Source: Nelumbo lutea
Taxonomy: Eukaryota; Streptophyta; Magnoliopsida; Proteales; Nelumbonaceae
Length of the DNA stretch: 64,000 nucleotides
Assembly (NCBI GenBank): GCA_022828595.1
Contig: JAKGHH010000003.1
Span: 58,145,759 to 58,209,758 of the forward strand
Direction: 5' to 3'
Shown here: positions 1 to 10,479 of the stretch, piece after piece
Position numbering within the stretch: position 1 is the stretch's first letter
Layout of the letters: the number at the start of each line of letters is the position of its first letter
Made by a program: the position numbers and the translations under genes
Notes under the pieces: model-generated
What the model was told of the DNA's origin: nothing
Seen by the model: the letters and a program-made list of their open reading frames with translations, nothing else
The model's database searches: none

Positions 1-1440
1 GTCAGCCAACTGGAGGAACTCGATGACGTTTTTTGGTTTGTTGGCTATAATGTGCCACTTGAATTCCTTATGGGTGATGCCTTTCCGTGCTGCAGTGAGT
101 CGTATTACTAGGTCAAGGTCCGGTATTTGCAGGCATGTCTCATTAAAGCATTTGATATAGCTGCGGATTGACTCTCCCTCCCTCTGCACCACGTTTAGAA
201 GGTTCTCTTGTGACTTCGGGCACTTCTTACTAATGATGAAGTGGGCTGTGAACATGTCTGCGAACTGTGCCCAATTTCCGATGGAACCCGATGCCAGGTT
301 TCTGTACCAAGTCCGATCTACTCCTTTGAACGTGGTGGAGAAAGCCACACACATACAAGCCTCATCGGCCTCGGCGAGGTGCATTGGGGATTGGAATGTG
401 TCCACATGATCATTGGAGTCAAAGGTCCCATCGTACTTGTCTAGTGGTGGGGCCTTGAAATCTTTTGGCATGGGGGCTGCTAGGAGCTAGGGTGTCAGGA
501 GAGAAGGTTGGGTCAAAAGAGTAGGCATTGTTATTGTGGCTGCTGAGCTCACCTCCTCTCTTCCCCGACCTTGGTCAACCGGATGGTTGGGCTTTGCTCC
601 TGGATAATTTCTTGTTGATGAGTGACGAGTCTTGCGACGTCGCCTCTGTTGCTTTTCTGGTAGAGCGACATTAGTATTGTCGGCCTCCGTGTTGTCAAGC
701 ACTTCGATCTTACTCCGAATAGTAGGGCGAGCTAGTTCAGAGATTCTTCTCGCCGCCTCTTTCTCATCATGTGTTTGATGCTGTCTACTATGAGGAACCG
801 AGGGGTCTCTCCTGGAGCCCACACCTCGGACCTCGAATCGGTGCTACACATGAGAAATTTGTCGGCTGCGCCTCTCAGGCTGGCTTGGTTAGGTTTATTT
901 CTCAGGCTTTCTTTTCGAGAGGCAGGGGAGTATGTTGGTCACCTACAACACCCCAGGGCGGGGTGGACCCTAAATTGAGGGCCAGTACTTGCGAAGTTCT
1001 CTCCCTACGAGGCAGGGACTAGTGCTAGTTGTTCGCCAGCTGGTTTGGTTGCAATGGTGGGAATTGCTGCTGATACTGTTGATAAAAGTAATATTGTTGG
1101 AACTAATGAATCTGCTGCATCTGAATCTGCACTGTTCGGACTCTCTGGACGAGGTTGCTGAATTGGGAGTGTCCAATCCCTGGGGGAATCACGGAAGGCT
1201 CCGAGAATGTGGTGCTTGCTTGGGGGAGTGGGACACTCACCTGTTGGGCAGCGTGGGGTGCGAACAGTGATGGGACTCCAGATATGGTCAGAGGGATGGT
1301 GAATTGGCCGATTGTCACCGAGGGTCCTTCGGGAGCGACTATCTTCTACTCTTGCCCCCTAGTGACGTTCATGTTACCTTACCGTTGTGGTTGGAAGATG
1401 CAATTGAGGTTGAGACTGAGTTTGAAACTGTGAAGAAATT
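1..1440 (-). pseudogene. E1 gag, broken and partial
   Basis: Retrotransposon gag, the structural capsid polyprotein. It reads on the minus strand from about 1440 leftwards and continues past base 1. The N-terminal part is low-complexity and glutamine/proline-rich (open pieces at 1103-1318 and 487-822). The conserved gag domain begins near 480 and matches the E2 gag domain in arrangement and wording (the region for 'cell wide' matches includes the complement of the segments for HFVTSK- and CLQIPDLD-like peptides). No single frame spans it; short open pieces in different frames show accumulated frameshifts and stops. The zinc knuckle and protease would lie beyond the window. Confidence 0.7.
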
Positions 1441-1477
1441 GGAATGACCTTTCGATCGTTATCCCACAAACGCCAAT

Positions 1478-2057
1478 TGATGGTGCGTAATGTAGAAGCT
1501 CCTAGCTGGAGGATGATTTGGATCTTGGTCGTGTAGCAAGTTGGACCAAGCTGCAAGACAAAGGATTATAGCACCCAGGGCGGTTAACCCGACAAGGTCG
1601 TTCTGATGCTTAAGTCAGTATTTAATTGAGATTGTGAGCTAGAATTTGAGTGCTAGAGAGCTTGGATGCAAGTAATCGCGCATACCTGGACCATGGAGGG
1701 GTTGATGCCTTTATATAATTGAGTTATTGTAGGTTTCCCAGAACAGTTCCGAGATCTGCGGCCTGAATGGACGAGATCCATTTCCGCTTTACTCGGGGAG
1801 TAACGTATCAATCAATGAGCTTCATTTTCACTGCCCGATTCGGACGGGGAGAAGATAAGGCTTGCCGTTATGCGATATGATCCCACAATATCCGAAGTCT
1901 GCTGGGGAGCTACTAGGTTTTATTACGTGTCACTTCGGTTCTTGGCCCCAAACTCGATTGGCCACCGAGGTGACTTGTTGCCGAAATGACTTTATGCTAA
2001 AGTGACTTTACACCAAACTCCACATACCGCTGACTAGGCTCCCCTTACTCCTCATCA
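1478..2057 (-). repeat. E1 5' LTR
   Basis: It begins TGATGGTGCG and ends CCTCATCA on the plus strand, so it has the TG...CA ends expected of an LTR. A primer-binding-like sequence adjoins it on the left: the complement of 1461-1477 reads TTGGCGTTTGTGGGAT, a diverged form of the TTGGCGCCGTC-type site seen in E3. An AT-rich TATA-like stretch lies at about 1710-1725. Only one LTR is in the window, so the boundaries rest on end motifs and the binding site. Confidence 0.7.
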
Positions 2058-2368
2058 AGCATAATCAGCCAACCAAACAAGAGAAAAACAAATGATTCTT
2101 CACATTCTGATGTGGATTCTATGTGGTGCCTATTTATGGGAAATCATCATTGATGCATGCCGAACATCACCATTATGCATTCCCTTCTTATGCACTCTAA
2201 AAAGGGGGTTTTATTGCCTTCCTCCTTCTATCCATAATCCATTGATTGAAAGACTCAAACATATTCTTGGCCAAATCATTGTTCTTCACCATTGGGTTAA
2301 ATGCATGCCTACTCCAATATTTGGGATGCACTTGATTCACCCATTCAATTCCCATGTAGGGACACTAA

Positions 2369-2657
2369 GGCCAAGTTTAGGAGTGTTTATTTTAAAAAAT
2401 AAGTTCTTAAAAAAGCACTTATTTTAAACAGGGATAGTATAAGGTATTTTTAGGATGATGTGGCAGGCCAAGATAGGCAAGAAAGAAAATAAGCACTTAA
2501 AAATAATCCCAAAATTTGGGTTTCTCAAATAAGTACTTATTCTCAGATTAAGCCCTTATTTTGGGCTTATTTCCCAAACGAAAATAAGTGTGGTCCTGGC
2601 TCAGAATAAGTGCTTATTTGAATTATCACTTAGTTTTAAGCACACCCAAACTTAGCC
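2369..2657. mobile_element. Tourist/PIF-Harbinger-like MITE, 289 bp
   Basis: The ends are inverted: GGCCAAGTTTAGGAGTG at the left and the complement of CACCCAAACTTAGCC at the right. It is flanked on both sides by TAA (2366-2368 and 2658-2660), the three-base duplication typical of PIF/Harbinger-derived MITEs. The interior repeats AATAAGTGCTTAT-type words in both orientations and has no coding capacity. Confidence 0.75.
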
Positions 2658-2694
2658 TAAGAGCCTTCAATTTGTCCATGGCCACTCTAAATTC

Positions 2695-2837
2695 TTACAA
2701 TGTGTATGTTGATGTGGCATTAAAAAACAACTATGTGGTATCAACGGTCCCAAACAATAAAAATTGTTTTTGAGAAAATGACGACATACGCATGTAGCAC
2801 AATTTTTTGAGAAACGACACCAACTCCAAACATGCCC
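2695..2837. repeat. Half copy of the TIR repeat family found whole at 16860-17195
   Basis: The text from the GATGTGGCATTA motif through CCAACTCCAAACATG repeats, with about one base in five changed, the 3' half of the element at 16860-17195. The similarity continues past the element edge to about 2930 (compare 17196-17290), which suggests a longer shared dispersed repeat. The left inverted repeat is absent here. Confidence 0.6.
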
Positions 2838-4296
2838 TATACATACACAATAACAAACACATTAAAACCTTTTTGTTTGTTTAGTTTGTTTTCTTTTTTT
2901 ATGGAGAGGAGATGAAAGAAGGGGATAGATACTTGTTGGTAGTTTTAAAAAGCTTTATTTTATGCCAGTGAAATGATTCTTATTATTTTAGATGGTTTGG
3001 TTTGGAGAAAATGGAGGTGTTTTTGGTCAATTAGGGTTTAAGAGAAAATGACAAGAAAAAAGAGAATAAGGAAAGTTTAAGTGGGTATTCTAGTAATTTA
3101 ACACATTCTATCATCTGACTTAAGGTCATGGTGTATTTGTCGCAAAGTGAAAGTTTAGGGGGGTCTTTTTCGCAAGTGAAAGTTTAGGGGGTATTTATCA
3201 CTAATCCTATAGTACAAGGGGTAATTGTAATTTACCCAAAATAAAAAAAAAAGATGAAAAATACACAAAAGTATAAAAATGCAAAAATTTATTTGAAAAC
3301 ATTTGGGCACATCTCCAATATTGTACATTTGTCATATTAAACAAAAATAAATATGACAAAAATTAATTTTTATACACATAAAATTATAAAAAAATTGCAA
3401 AAAATTTTTGAAAACATATTATTCGTTATCATCATTATGATAAAAAGTTTCTGCACACTTACTAGTATTTGTTTCTACTGAGCATATTATAAATACACTT
3501 TGAACCATGCTTGGTCTATATCAATTAATGTTGTTCTAGAGAGCATGTGAACATGGGATGCTAGCTATTAGGTACGTGCAAAAGTTAAAATGGTTGAGAG
3601 TTTGATGCACCAAAAGAAATGAAGCGCTTTACAACACATGGTTTGCTAATATGGGTGCAGATTGTCACCATTTTCCAAATTTGGGGTGCAACCATTTCAA
3701 GGCTAGTTACAAAATTTACAGTTCTATTACAGAATCATATCAGTGATGCAAATCATGTTTTATATTGTAGAATTTGGTGTGTATGTATGCATAAGAGAAA
3801 ATTTGTATTTTTTAAAAATTGAGATTAAAATTTTCTACTACAGAAAGTCTGAAACTAAAATGTGTCAAAATACAATTGTTATTGTACCATATATATTAGG
3901 CAAAAATAATCCATCTCAAATTAAAATAAACCGCAAGTGCTGATGCATGAGCATGACAAACTAAAGGCTTTGGGTTGTAGGAAATAATAGTAAGCCAAAA
4001 TAATGTTTTGACTTTTATGGATTGGTGAGACTTACTGTTAAAAACATTATAACATGAAATCAGAAAACTTTTAAGCTCCAAAGCACAAAATCTAAAAATT
4101 CGGATTATGTGCTCTTGGGCTTTGAAAGCAAAAATTCCGAAACTTATCCAAAGGGTGCAGCCTAATTACAAATCATTTTCTTATTTTTTTTACAAGTATA
4201 TACACCTAACATATGTATTATATACACCGTCCTATGTATTGGTTTTGCAGTCTTCATTGTGAATTTTGATGAAAATTAATCTATTTGATTGGTTAT

Positions 4297-5221
4297 TGAT
4301 GCTGCGCAATCTGGGCACTCCTATCTAGCTGCTGACTGGCTCCTATCTGGCAACGGACGACACATGAGAAGAAGATGGTGAAAAATTCCCGGGGGACTTG
4401 CCCGGTGGGAATACTCCGATGCTTAAATTAGAACGCTGGGGAAAATAGTAAAGAGTGTAAAAAAGGCTAAGAGTGTAGGTCGCGCTAGATCGCTGAGTTA
4501 GCTCGAGAGCAAGTAAGTTCAAGATATGATCTCGGATGTTTGAGAGAGAGAGCCCTTTCCTTCCACTAAGGTGCTCTTATATAGGCGTTCTTGTCAAATC
4601 GGGCGTAACCACCATTGAACCTCTGTTGCAGCCGTTATTTGCCAGGGTTGCGCAGGTAACCATTGCAGAGTACTACCCAATCGGGTGAGTGACATGTCCC
4701 GGGAGGACAGGCACGCCACCATCTGCCGAAAGACGTGGGTTCAGTCTGTCAAATTGACAGGGACTGCACCGTTGGTCAGAAGACGTAGCGCAGTCTGGCG
4801 GGTACGGTCTTGTTATATAGAAACTTCCTAAAAGCATCGCATTGCTTAGTCGCGAGCTATCATGTCGCGTAGAGGGCTATCCTGTCGCGAGCTACTTTGT
4901 AGCGAGCTCCTTAGGGTACTTCGAGGTGACCCCTCTCAAGGTTGCCTTTGGGGTAGTTTTTCTGCCCAAGTGTTGGAGTGAGTTGGTTACCCTAGCCTGC
5001 GAGTTGGGATAGACTTGTCTTAGAGTATTCCCTTTCAGTAGCTCGAGGGACCTCGAGATCGTGTTGTAGCGAGATCCCCCTATAGCGAGCTATGGTGTAG
5101 TGAGCTGCCCTGTGGGCTGGCTACTTAGTCGCGGTCAGGTTGTGGTGCTGAGCTGTTGCTCATGCTGAGCCATGTCCACGTGTTATCGTCTCAAGGGGTC
5201 GGGTCAAATCACCCTCCATCA
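4297..5221 (-). repeat. E2 3' LTR
   Basis: It starts TGATGCTGCGCAATC and ends ACCCTCCATCA on the plus strand. Its sequence matches 14393-15321 along the whole length with scattered substitutions. On the minus strand a promoter-like CCTATATAAGAGC is visible (complement of about 4570-4582), and the interior is rich in repeated AGCTCGCTA-type words. Confidence 0.92.
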
Positions 5222-5240
5222 ATTGCCCCCCAGTCCTCAG
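5222..5240 (-). other. E2 polypurine tract
   Basis: Directly inside the 3' LTR the minus strand reads GAGGACTGGGGGGCAAT. The G-rich run next to the LTR is the usual primer for plus-strand synthesis of Ty3 elements. The same tract (GTGGGGGGCAAT) precedes the 3' LTR of E3 at 58047-58059. Confidence 0.75.
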
Positions 5241-5695
5241 GTTAAGAGTGCTACTTTAGCGTGAGGAGTTCATGAAGTGTGACGAGTGGATTTGACTGAA
5301 GTTCAAACTTGATTGACTGCTCGCATTAAATACGCACGTGAAGGTCAGGGGATTTCTAACCTTTCGAATGCCGAGAAATGCGCCAAAGCGGCTCTTAACT
5401 CCGGATGTCGTGCAGCTGTCATTACCTCAATCATGGGAGACGTGCAGCCATTCACATTTCGGTTTTAGAAGACGTACGGTCAGCTTGACTGCGAACTATC
5501 AGATATGTCTCAATCTAGGCCGTTGATCTGGGGGCACAGTGGCTATAAATAGAAGGGCCCCCAGGCCTCATTTTCTTTCATTGTAACTTTCTTTGTCTTT
5601 GGATTCTGAGGTTGCACATCCATCTAGTCAGCCTGAGCTCTTCTCCTGTTCACACCGTTTCATCTTTTCCGATGAGTCTAATCATTCTGCCAATC

Positions 5696-7616
5696 ATGTC
5701 TGGGTATTCGCACCACATTTATCCCCGAGATGGTAACCAGGATGATGCCCCCTCGAGGTCAGGGAGAGCTTGGGAGCAGGCTTCGGAGGCTCGGGAGGCC
5801 TACGTCGAGGTGGCTTCTACTTCTCGGGGCAGAGAGCCCGACACCTTCGGTCCCTCCTCTATGATGATGGAGAGACTTAGATCTCTAGTTCACTACTTTA
5901 ACCTTCCCGGGGACCTTACCTATGGTCTCCCCTCTGGTAACTTTCCCTAGGAGCATGGTCCCAATGACATAGTGATTTTTCAGGAATAGCTTACGGCTGA
6001 CTTGCGTCTTCCTCTGCACCCTCTAATAGTGGAGATGTTGAATCATTTCAACATCACCATTGACCAGCTCCATCCCAATGCCATCTGGAATGTGGTTGAG
6101 ACTATTTCTCTGTGCTATGAGTATTGTCTTCCCCTTGATCTTGATATCTTTTCTACCATTCTCTACATCAAGAATGCTACTCTCGGACCGCCTCTGAAAA
6201 GGCGTTCCTACTACTTTTCTCCCCGCCGTGGCTTCAAGCTCTTGCACGAGCTGCCAAACAGGGTCCCGACCTGGAAGCGGGATTATTTTGTGGTCCGTAA
6301 CCCCAAGGGGTGGCCCTTCCCAACTACCTGGAGGGTCGCCATCCAGGATTCGGGGGTTGAGCTGGACCCTGAAGTTTGAAAAACGCTGCAGTCCTGGGTA
6401 GCAGTAGGCCTTCACTATTCGGACTACTTGGCCGAGGAAAAGCTCGCGCAGGCTGGCCTGAGTCCAGGTAGGTTGCCTTTTAGGTCGCATAGCGCCTTGT
6501 AAAAAATATACATATATATATTTTATACTGGACTAATACCTTGTGGTTTTTTTGGCAGCCATCATGTTTGGTGTTGACGTGTGCCGCCTTCTTTCCAGCA
6601 ACCAAAAGCGTAAAGCGAAGAGGTCACATCCTGACCGAACTTCCACTTCTGAGGGCACTGAGTTCGAGTATGCTGAGCCATACATTGTTTCTCCACCGAT
6701 TGAGGCTCCACCGGTCCCATCTGAAGGAGTTGCCGGGGAAGGTGGCCCCAAGGAGGGCGAGCTCCTGAGGCCAGGGTTGTTTCCTCCTGGGTCATCCCGT
6801 CCATTCCCCTACCCGCCGTTCTCAGTAGGGAACTGGGAGGGTGTCAATGACTACATTGTGGCTGGGCGAAAGAGCCGAAGGGCAATCTACCACAAGGAGG
6901 TCGCTAGGTGGGGGGAGATGGAGCCCAAGGCACTTGCCGCGTTTGCCGCTTCTCACTATATGGTGGTAAGTGGTCTTTTCTTTTTCTTCTCGTTCTTTCC
7001 TTTCTTTTCCTGTTTTCTTACCTTAGTCTCTTGTTGGCAGGTGAACACCGCCATCCATGCCATGGCCCTCCAGACCAACATCCACTCCGGCGACGCTCAC
7101 AATCAGAGGGCCAATGTCTAGAAGCTCCAGGAAGAGCTTGACCTAGCCTGAGGTGAGATCCTTCAAGCTCGCAAGGGGAGCAAGGCCCAAGAGCTACTTG
7201 CCCGTTACCAGGAGGTATAGATCGCCATGCTTTCTGAGGAGAGTGCATGCTTCAGGGAGGAGTCATCGAGGGTGGCAGCGGAGAGGGAGCTCCTTCGCCA
7301 GTAGGTTCGAGACTTGAAGTCTACACTTCTGGACTGAACTTGGAACTTCGACACCATGGTGGAGGCCGAGCGGGCTAAGGCAGTCTGGGACTTCAAGGAC
7401 TCCCAGGAGTATCACGATCTCCAAGTGGAGTATGGCTCGAGCTTGTACCGCTCCAGATTCAAGCTCTACCGTTGGTTGGTCCAAAAGAAGTTCTCTGGGC
7501 TCAACCTCGATGGCATCACAATGAAGGGCCTGGCTCCCGAGACAGCAAACTAGGCAGAGGAGGAGGAGCCTGACTCCTTGGAGGATGAGGACGAGGTGGA
7601 GGAGGTGTGCCCTTGA
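5696..7616 (+). pseudogene. E2 antisense gene (aORF), plant gypsy-type 'transposase' domain, with two introns
   Basis: The gene lies between integrase and the 3' LTR on the strand opposite to gag-pol. From ATG 5696 it reads MSGYSHHIYPRDG, a charged region, then a conserved domain (about 6000-6379) with LRLPLHPLIVEML, YYFSPRRGFKLL, and WKRDYFVV followed by GWPFP. This matches the layout of the Pfam family called putative gypsy-type transposon (PF04195), known from antisense frames of Tat elements such as Grande; its biochemical role is unknown. Two canonical introns keep the frame: 6468-6558 (GTAGGT...GGCAG) and 6966-7040 (GTAAGT...GGCAG). The C-terminal part looks like a coiled coil and ends in an acidic tail. 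It is broken by stops, mostly TAG (for example 5948, 7217 and 7301). Confidence 0.8.
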
Positions 7617-8044
7617 GGCTGGCGGCTCTTCTGATTTTCTATTCTTCTGATTGACTTCTGGTGGTTCCTGGGTGCCAGAACCCGGTTTTCAAAAATCTTC
7701 TTCTTGGGCAGTTGTGCCCTTTTTTACTTCTTGTTGAACTTTCCCGAGCTTTTCTAGCTCGGTTTTTATTTATGCATTAGTAATGAAATTTTTCTTTTTC
7801 TGCTAAGTATGGTGTGCTCTTTTATTTTTTGCCAAAGTGATCTCATCACCCGAGCTATTAGAGCTACATACCTGAAATAGGATTTTTCGGTGATTATTAC
7901 CCCGAACTATCCATTGGCGTTTTGAGGCATTTTTATAGTATACCGCAAAGTAGTTACCGTGTATGCCCGAACTGTATGTTTGTAGGATGTTCCTTATTTG
8001 GTTCAACCGATGTACTGAGATGAGCTATGCTTCATACTTTGCCT
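7617..8044. other. E2 untranslated spacer between the antisense gene and the tandem repeats
   Basis: No reading frame of either strand continues through it. It contains the 3' flank of the antisense gene, with T-rich stretches at 7715-7800, and no recognisable domain. The corresponding E3 sequence is at about 56350-56787. Confidence 0.6.
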
Positions 8045-8565
8045 TCGCTGGCAAAGCGACTAAGTCTTTCATCGTGCCGAGGTCTTGGTTAGCTCGGTGT
8101 TTTAGCCCTTAGGCTAAGGGTGTGACTTATAGTCTGCCCTTGGAGGTTGCCCATGCCATGGAGGCGATTGGGTCTTATTGCATTGATGTCGTGTTATCTC
8201 GGTATTTTGGCCCTTAGGCTCTGAGAATGACGCATGGTCTACTCAGTAGTTTGCCCATGCCATAGAGGCGACTGGGTCTTATTGCGCCGAGGTCGTATTA
8301 GCTCAGCATTTTGGCCCTTAGGCTCTGAGAGTGATGCATGGTCTACTCAGTAGTTCGCCCATGCCATAGAGACGACTAGGTCTTATTGCGTCGAGGTCGT
8401 CTTAGCTCGGCATTTTGGCCCTTAGGCTCTGAGAGTGACGCATGGTCTACTGAGTAGTTTGCTTATGCCATAGAGGCGACTTGGTCTTATTGCGTCGAGG
8501 TCGTGTTAGCTCGACATTTTGGCCCTTAGGCTCTGAGAGTGACGCATGGTCTACTTAGTAGTTAT
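8045..8565. repeat. E2 tandem repeat, 104-bp period, about five copies
   Basis: The motif GGTCTTATTGCGTCGAGGTC recurs with starts near 8171, 8275, 8379 and 8483, and each unit also carries TTTTGGCCCTTAGGCTCTGA and GACGCATGGTCTACT. The spacing is 104 bp. The first unit is the most diverged. It lies between the integrase end and the antisense gene, the position where Tat-lineage elements commonly carry tandem repeats. E3 keeps about two units in the opposite orientation at 56139-56340. Confidence 0.9.
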
Positions 8566-9610
8566 AGGTAATACTGCCTTAGGTTGACAATATTCCATGC
8601 CCAAGGTACTTGTTTCCCTTCAAGGGTTTCGAGCTCGTATGTTCCTTCCCCGAGTACCCATTTCACTCGGTAGGGTCCTTCCCAATTCGGTCCGAGCTTG
8701 CCAATGCCGGGCTCAAGTACCATAACTTTATGAAGGACCGGGTCGCCGATGCGGAGGTTCCACTTCTTGACCCTGGCGTTATAGTACTGAGCTACTCTTT
8801 GCTGGTAAGCTGTGGTCCTGATATATGCGAGGTCCCTTACATCATCGAGTAGGTCGAGGTTGGTACATAGCTCATCTTCATTTGCCTTATCGTCATATGC
8901 TTCCAGTCGTAGCGAGGAAACCTTGATCTCAGTTGGGATGACTGTTTCGGTGCCATAGGTGAGGTTGAAGGGAGTCTCTCCTATGGCGGTCTTCTCTGTG
9001 GTTCGGTAAGCCTATAGAACACTGCGTAGCTCATCTTCCCATAGTCCTTTAGCTCTGTCTAACCGTACCTTAAGTTCGCGGATGATAGCTCTGTTCGTGA
9101 CTTCTGCTTGACCGTTTTCTTGAGGGTGTGCGACTGAAGTGAAGTTCTGTCGGATCCCCATGTCTTGGCAGCAGTTCTGGAATTTAATATCCTCGAATTG
9201 TTTACCATTATCAGAAATCAGTACCCGAGGTAACCCGAAGCGACACACTATGTTCTTCCAAAAGAAGTTCTGGACATTTCGGGCTGTGATCGTTACAAGG
9301 GGTTCAACTTCTACCCACTTGGTGAAATAATCCATTGCTACCACTAGAAGCTTCCTTTGGCCTATCGTTGGTAGAAATAGTCCAAGTATATCAATGCCCC
9401 ATTGTGCGAAAGGTCACGGGTTGGTGAGATACTTGAGGTCGGCAGCAGGCTAATGGTGGATATTGGCATGCTTCTGGCACTTGTCACACTTTCTAACGAA
9501 CTCAATAGCGTTTGCTTTCATTTTTGGCCAGTAGTACCCCTATCGTAGTGCTTTTTGGGCGAGGGCCCTGCCCCCCAAGTGTCCACCGCATATGCCCTCA
9601 TGAGTGTCGT
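8566..9610 (-). pseudogene. E2 integrase
   Basis: Integrase joins element cDNA to host DNA. In order on the minus strand: an HHCC zinc-binding region (HEGICGGHLGG, then KCDKCQ), the catalytic core at 9344-9012 with the three acidic residues in context (MDYFTKW, ISDNGKQF, HPQENGQAE), and a C-terminal part with GDPVL and LGPNWEGPY. In-frame stops break it, including one after KALR (about 9540), two in the linker before the core, and one after RSVL at 9012. The frame is otherwise well preserved, so the decay is mainly point mutations. E3 lacks the whole core. Confidence 0.88.
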
Positions 9611-9889
9611 AGAGTACGAGCTCATCTTTGGAAGATCGCAAGCAGCGCAGGTAGGGGATCGTGTAGGATCTTTGGTATAGCCATCCGTCTATCATGACAT
9701 ATTTGGCTGCCTGACGCTCTACCCGTCTGGTGGCATTGCGATCTGCAGGGAGGGTCCCATGTAGCAGGAAGCTCGCGAGTGGGTCAATCCAGCTCAGCTC
9801 AGCTTGAACGATAGGAGCGACCTCCTCTACTCCCCCTAGAATCCTAAGCCGAGGCAGGTTCTCTATGTACACGGTTCTCATGGTGTTAT

Positions 9890-10318
9890 CACTGGTGCTA
9901 GCTAACCGGGACAGGGCGTCGACTAAGCGTTCTCTGACTGCAGGACTTGCCTAATGAAGTGTGACTCAAAATCGAGTAGAGCCTCTCTTACTTTGGCTAA
10001 GTAGGCAATCATAGTCGGTTCGCGAGCTTCGTATTCTCCTGTGACATGATTAACCACGAGCTGGAAATCGCTGCAGATGATAATATGCTTGGCTTTCATT
10101 TCTTTGGCTAGAGCTAGCCTAACTATCAACGCTTCGTACTCTGCTTCATTATTGGATGTCGCGAACTCGAAGCGTAGTGCGTACTCCAATTTCGTGCCAC
10201 TCGGGCCGTGCAGAATTATTCTGGCTCCGTTGCCCTGCTGGTTCGAGGAGCCATCTACGTGAAGGATCCAGGGCTCCTCATCCCACTTCATGCTTGGCCT
10301 AACTAGGAGAGATGCCAC
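9890..10318 (-). pseudogene. E2 second RNase H domain (archaeal-type aRH)
   Basis: RNase H removes RNA from RNA/DNA hybrids. This domain follows the ordinary RT-linked RNase H and precedes integrase, the arrangement typical of Tat elements. The acidic residues appear in EPWILHVDGSS, NNEAEYEAL and IICSDFQLVV. The fourth expected motif (ADALSQLA in E3) is displaced here by a short rearrangement after LQSENA near 9925, where the frame breaks and LVDALSRLAS appears in another frame. Confidence 0.85.
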
Positions 10319-10345
10319 ACAGGCTGTTACCTCATGATGCTCGGA

Positions 10346-10458
10346 CTCAACCGGCTTGGGAGCTCCAAGCTCGCCCGAACTGGGGGCCTCGTACTCAACC
10401 GGCCTGGGAGCTCCAAGCTCGCCCGAACTGGGGGCCTCGTGCTCAACCGGCCTGGGGA
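10346..10458. repeat. 48-bp tandem duplication in the E2 pol linker
   Basis: The unit from CTCAACCGGC to GGGGGCCTCGTA occurs twice (10346-10393, 10394-10441) followed by a partial third. It falls in the linker between the two RNase H domains and gives a 16-residue repeat on the minus strand (EAPSSGELGAPRPVE type). E3 has a single unit at about 55325-55385, so the duplication is specific to E2 or its sublineage. Confidence 0.85.
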
Positions 10459-10479
10459 TTTCAGAGTTGAAAGTGCACT

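Larger units (their letters stand above)
1..2057 (-). mobile_element. E1: 5' end of a Ty3/gypsy (Tat-like) LTR retrotransposon, cut by the window edge
   Basis: The element reads on the minus strand. Its 5' LTR is at 1478-2057, a primer-binding site follows to the left, then gag down to base 1. The rest (protease, pol, 3' LTR) lies outside the window, so the target-site duplication cannot be tested; the five bases after the LTR are AGCAT. Bases 1-480 resemble the gag region of E2 at about 13080-13580, and the segment near 1155-1318 reads like the gag N-terminus of E2 and E3 (IGQFT-PL, then A-FSEPSVIPP). The LTR sequence differs from that of E2, so this is a related but separate family. Confidence 0.8.
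2058..4291. other. AT-rich intergenic DNA with two small repeat elements
   Basis: No gene is supported here. It holds a complete small TIR element (2369-2657) and a half copy of another repeat family (2695-2837). From 2900 to 4291 it is AT-rich with scattered short open frames that lack codon structure, introns or recognisable domains. Confidence 0.6.

Noticed and set aside
6023..6490. Minus-strand frame of 155 codons
   Set aside because: It lies opposite the conserved domain of the antisense gene and has no recognisable domain.
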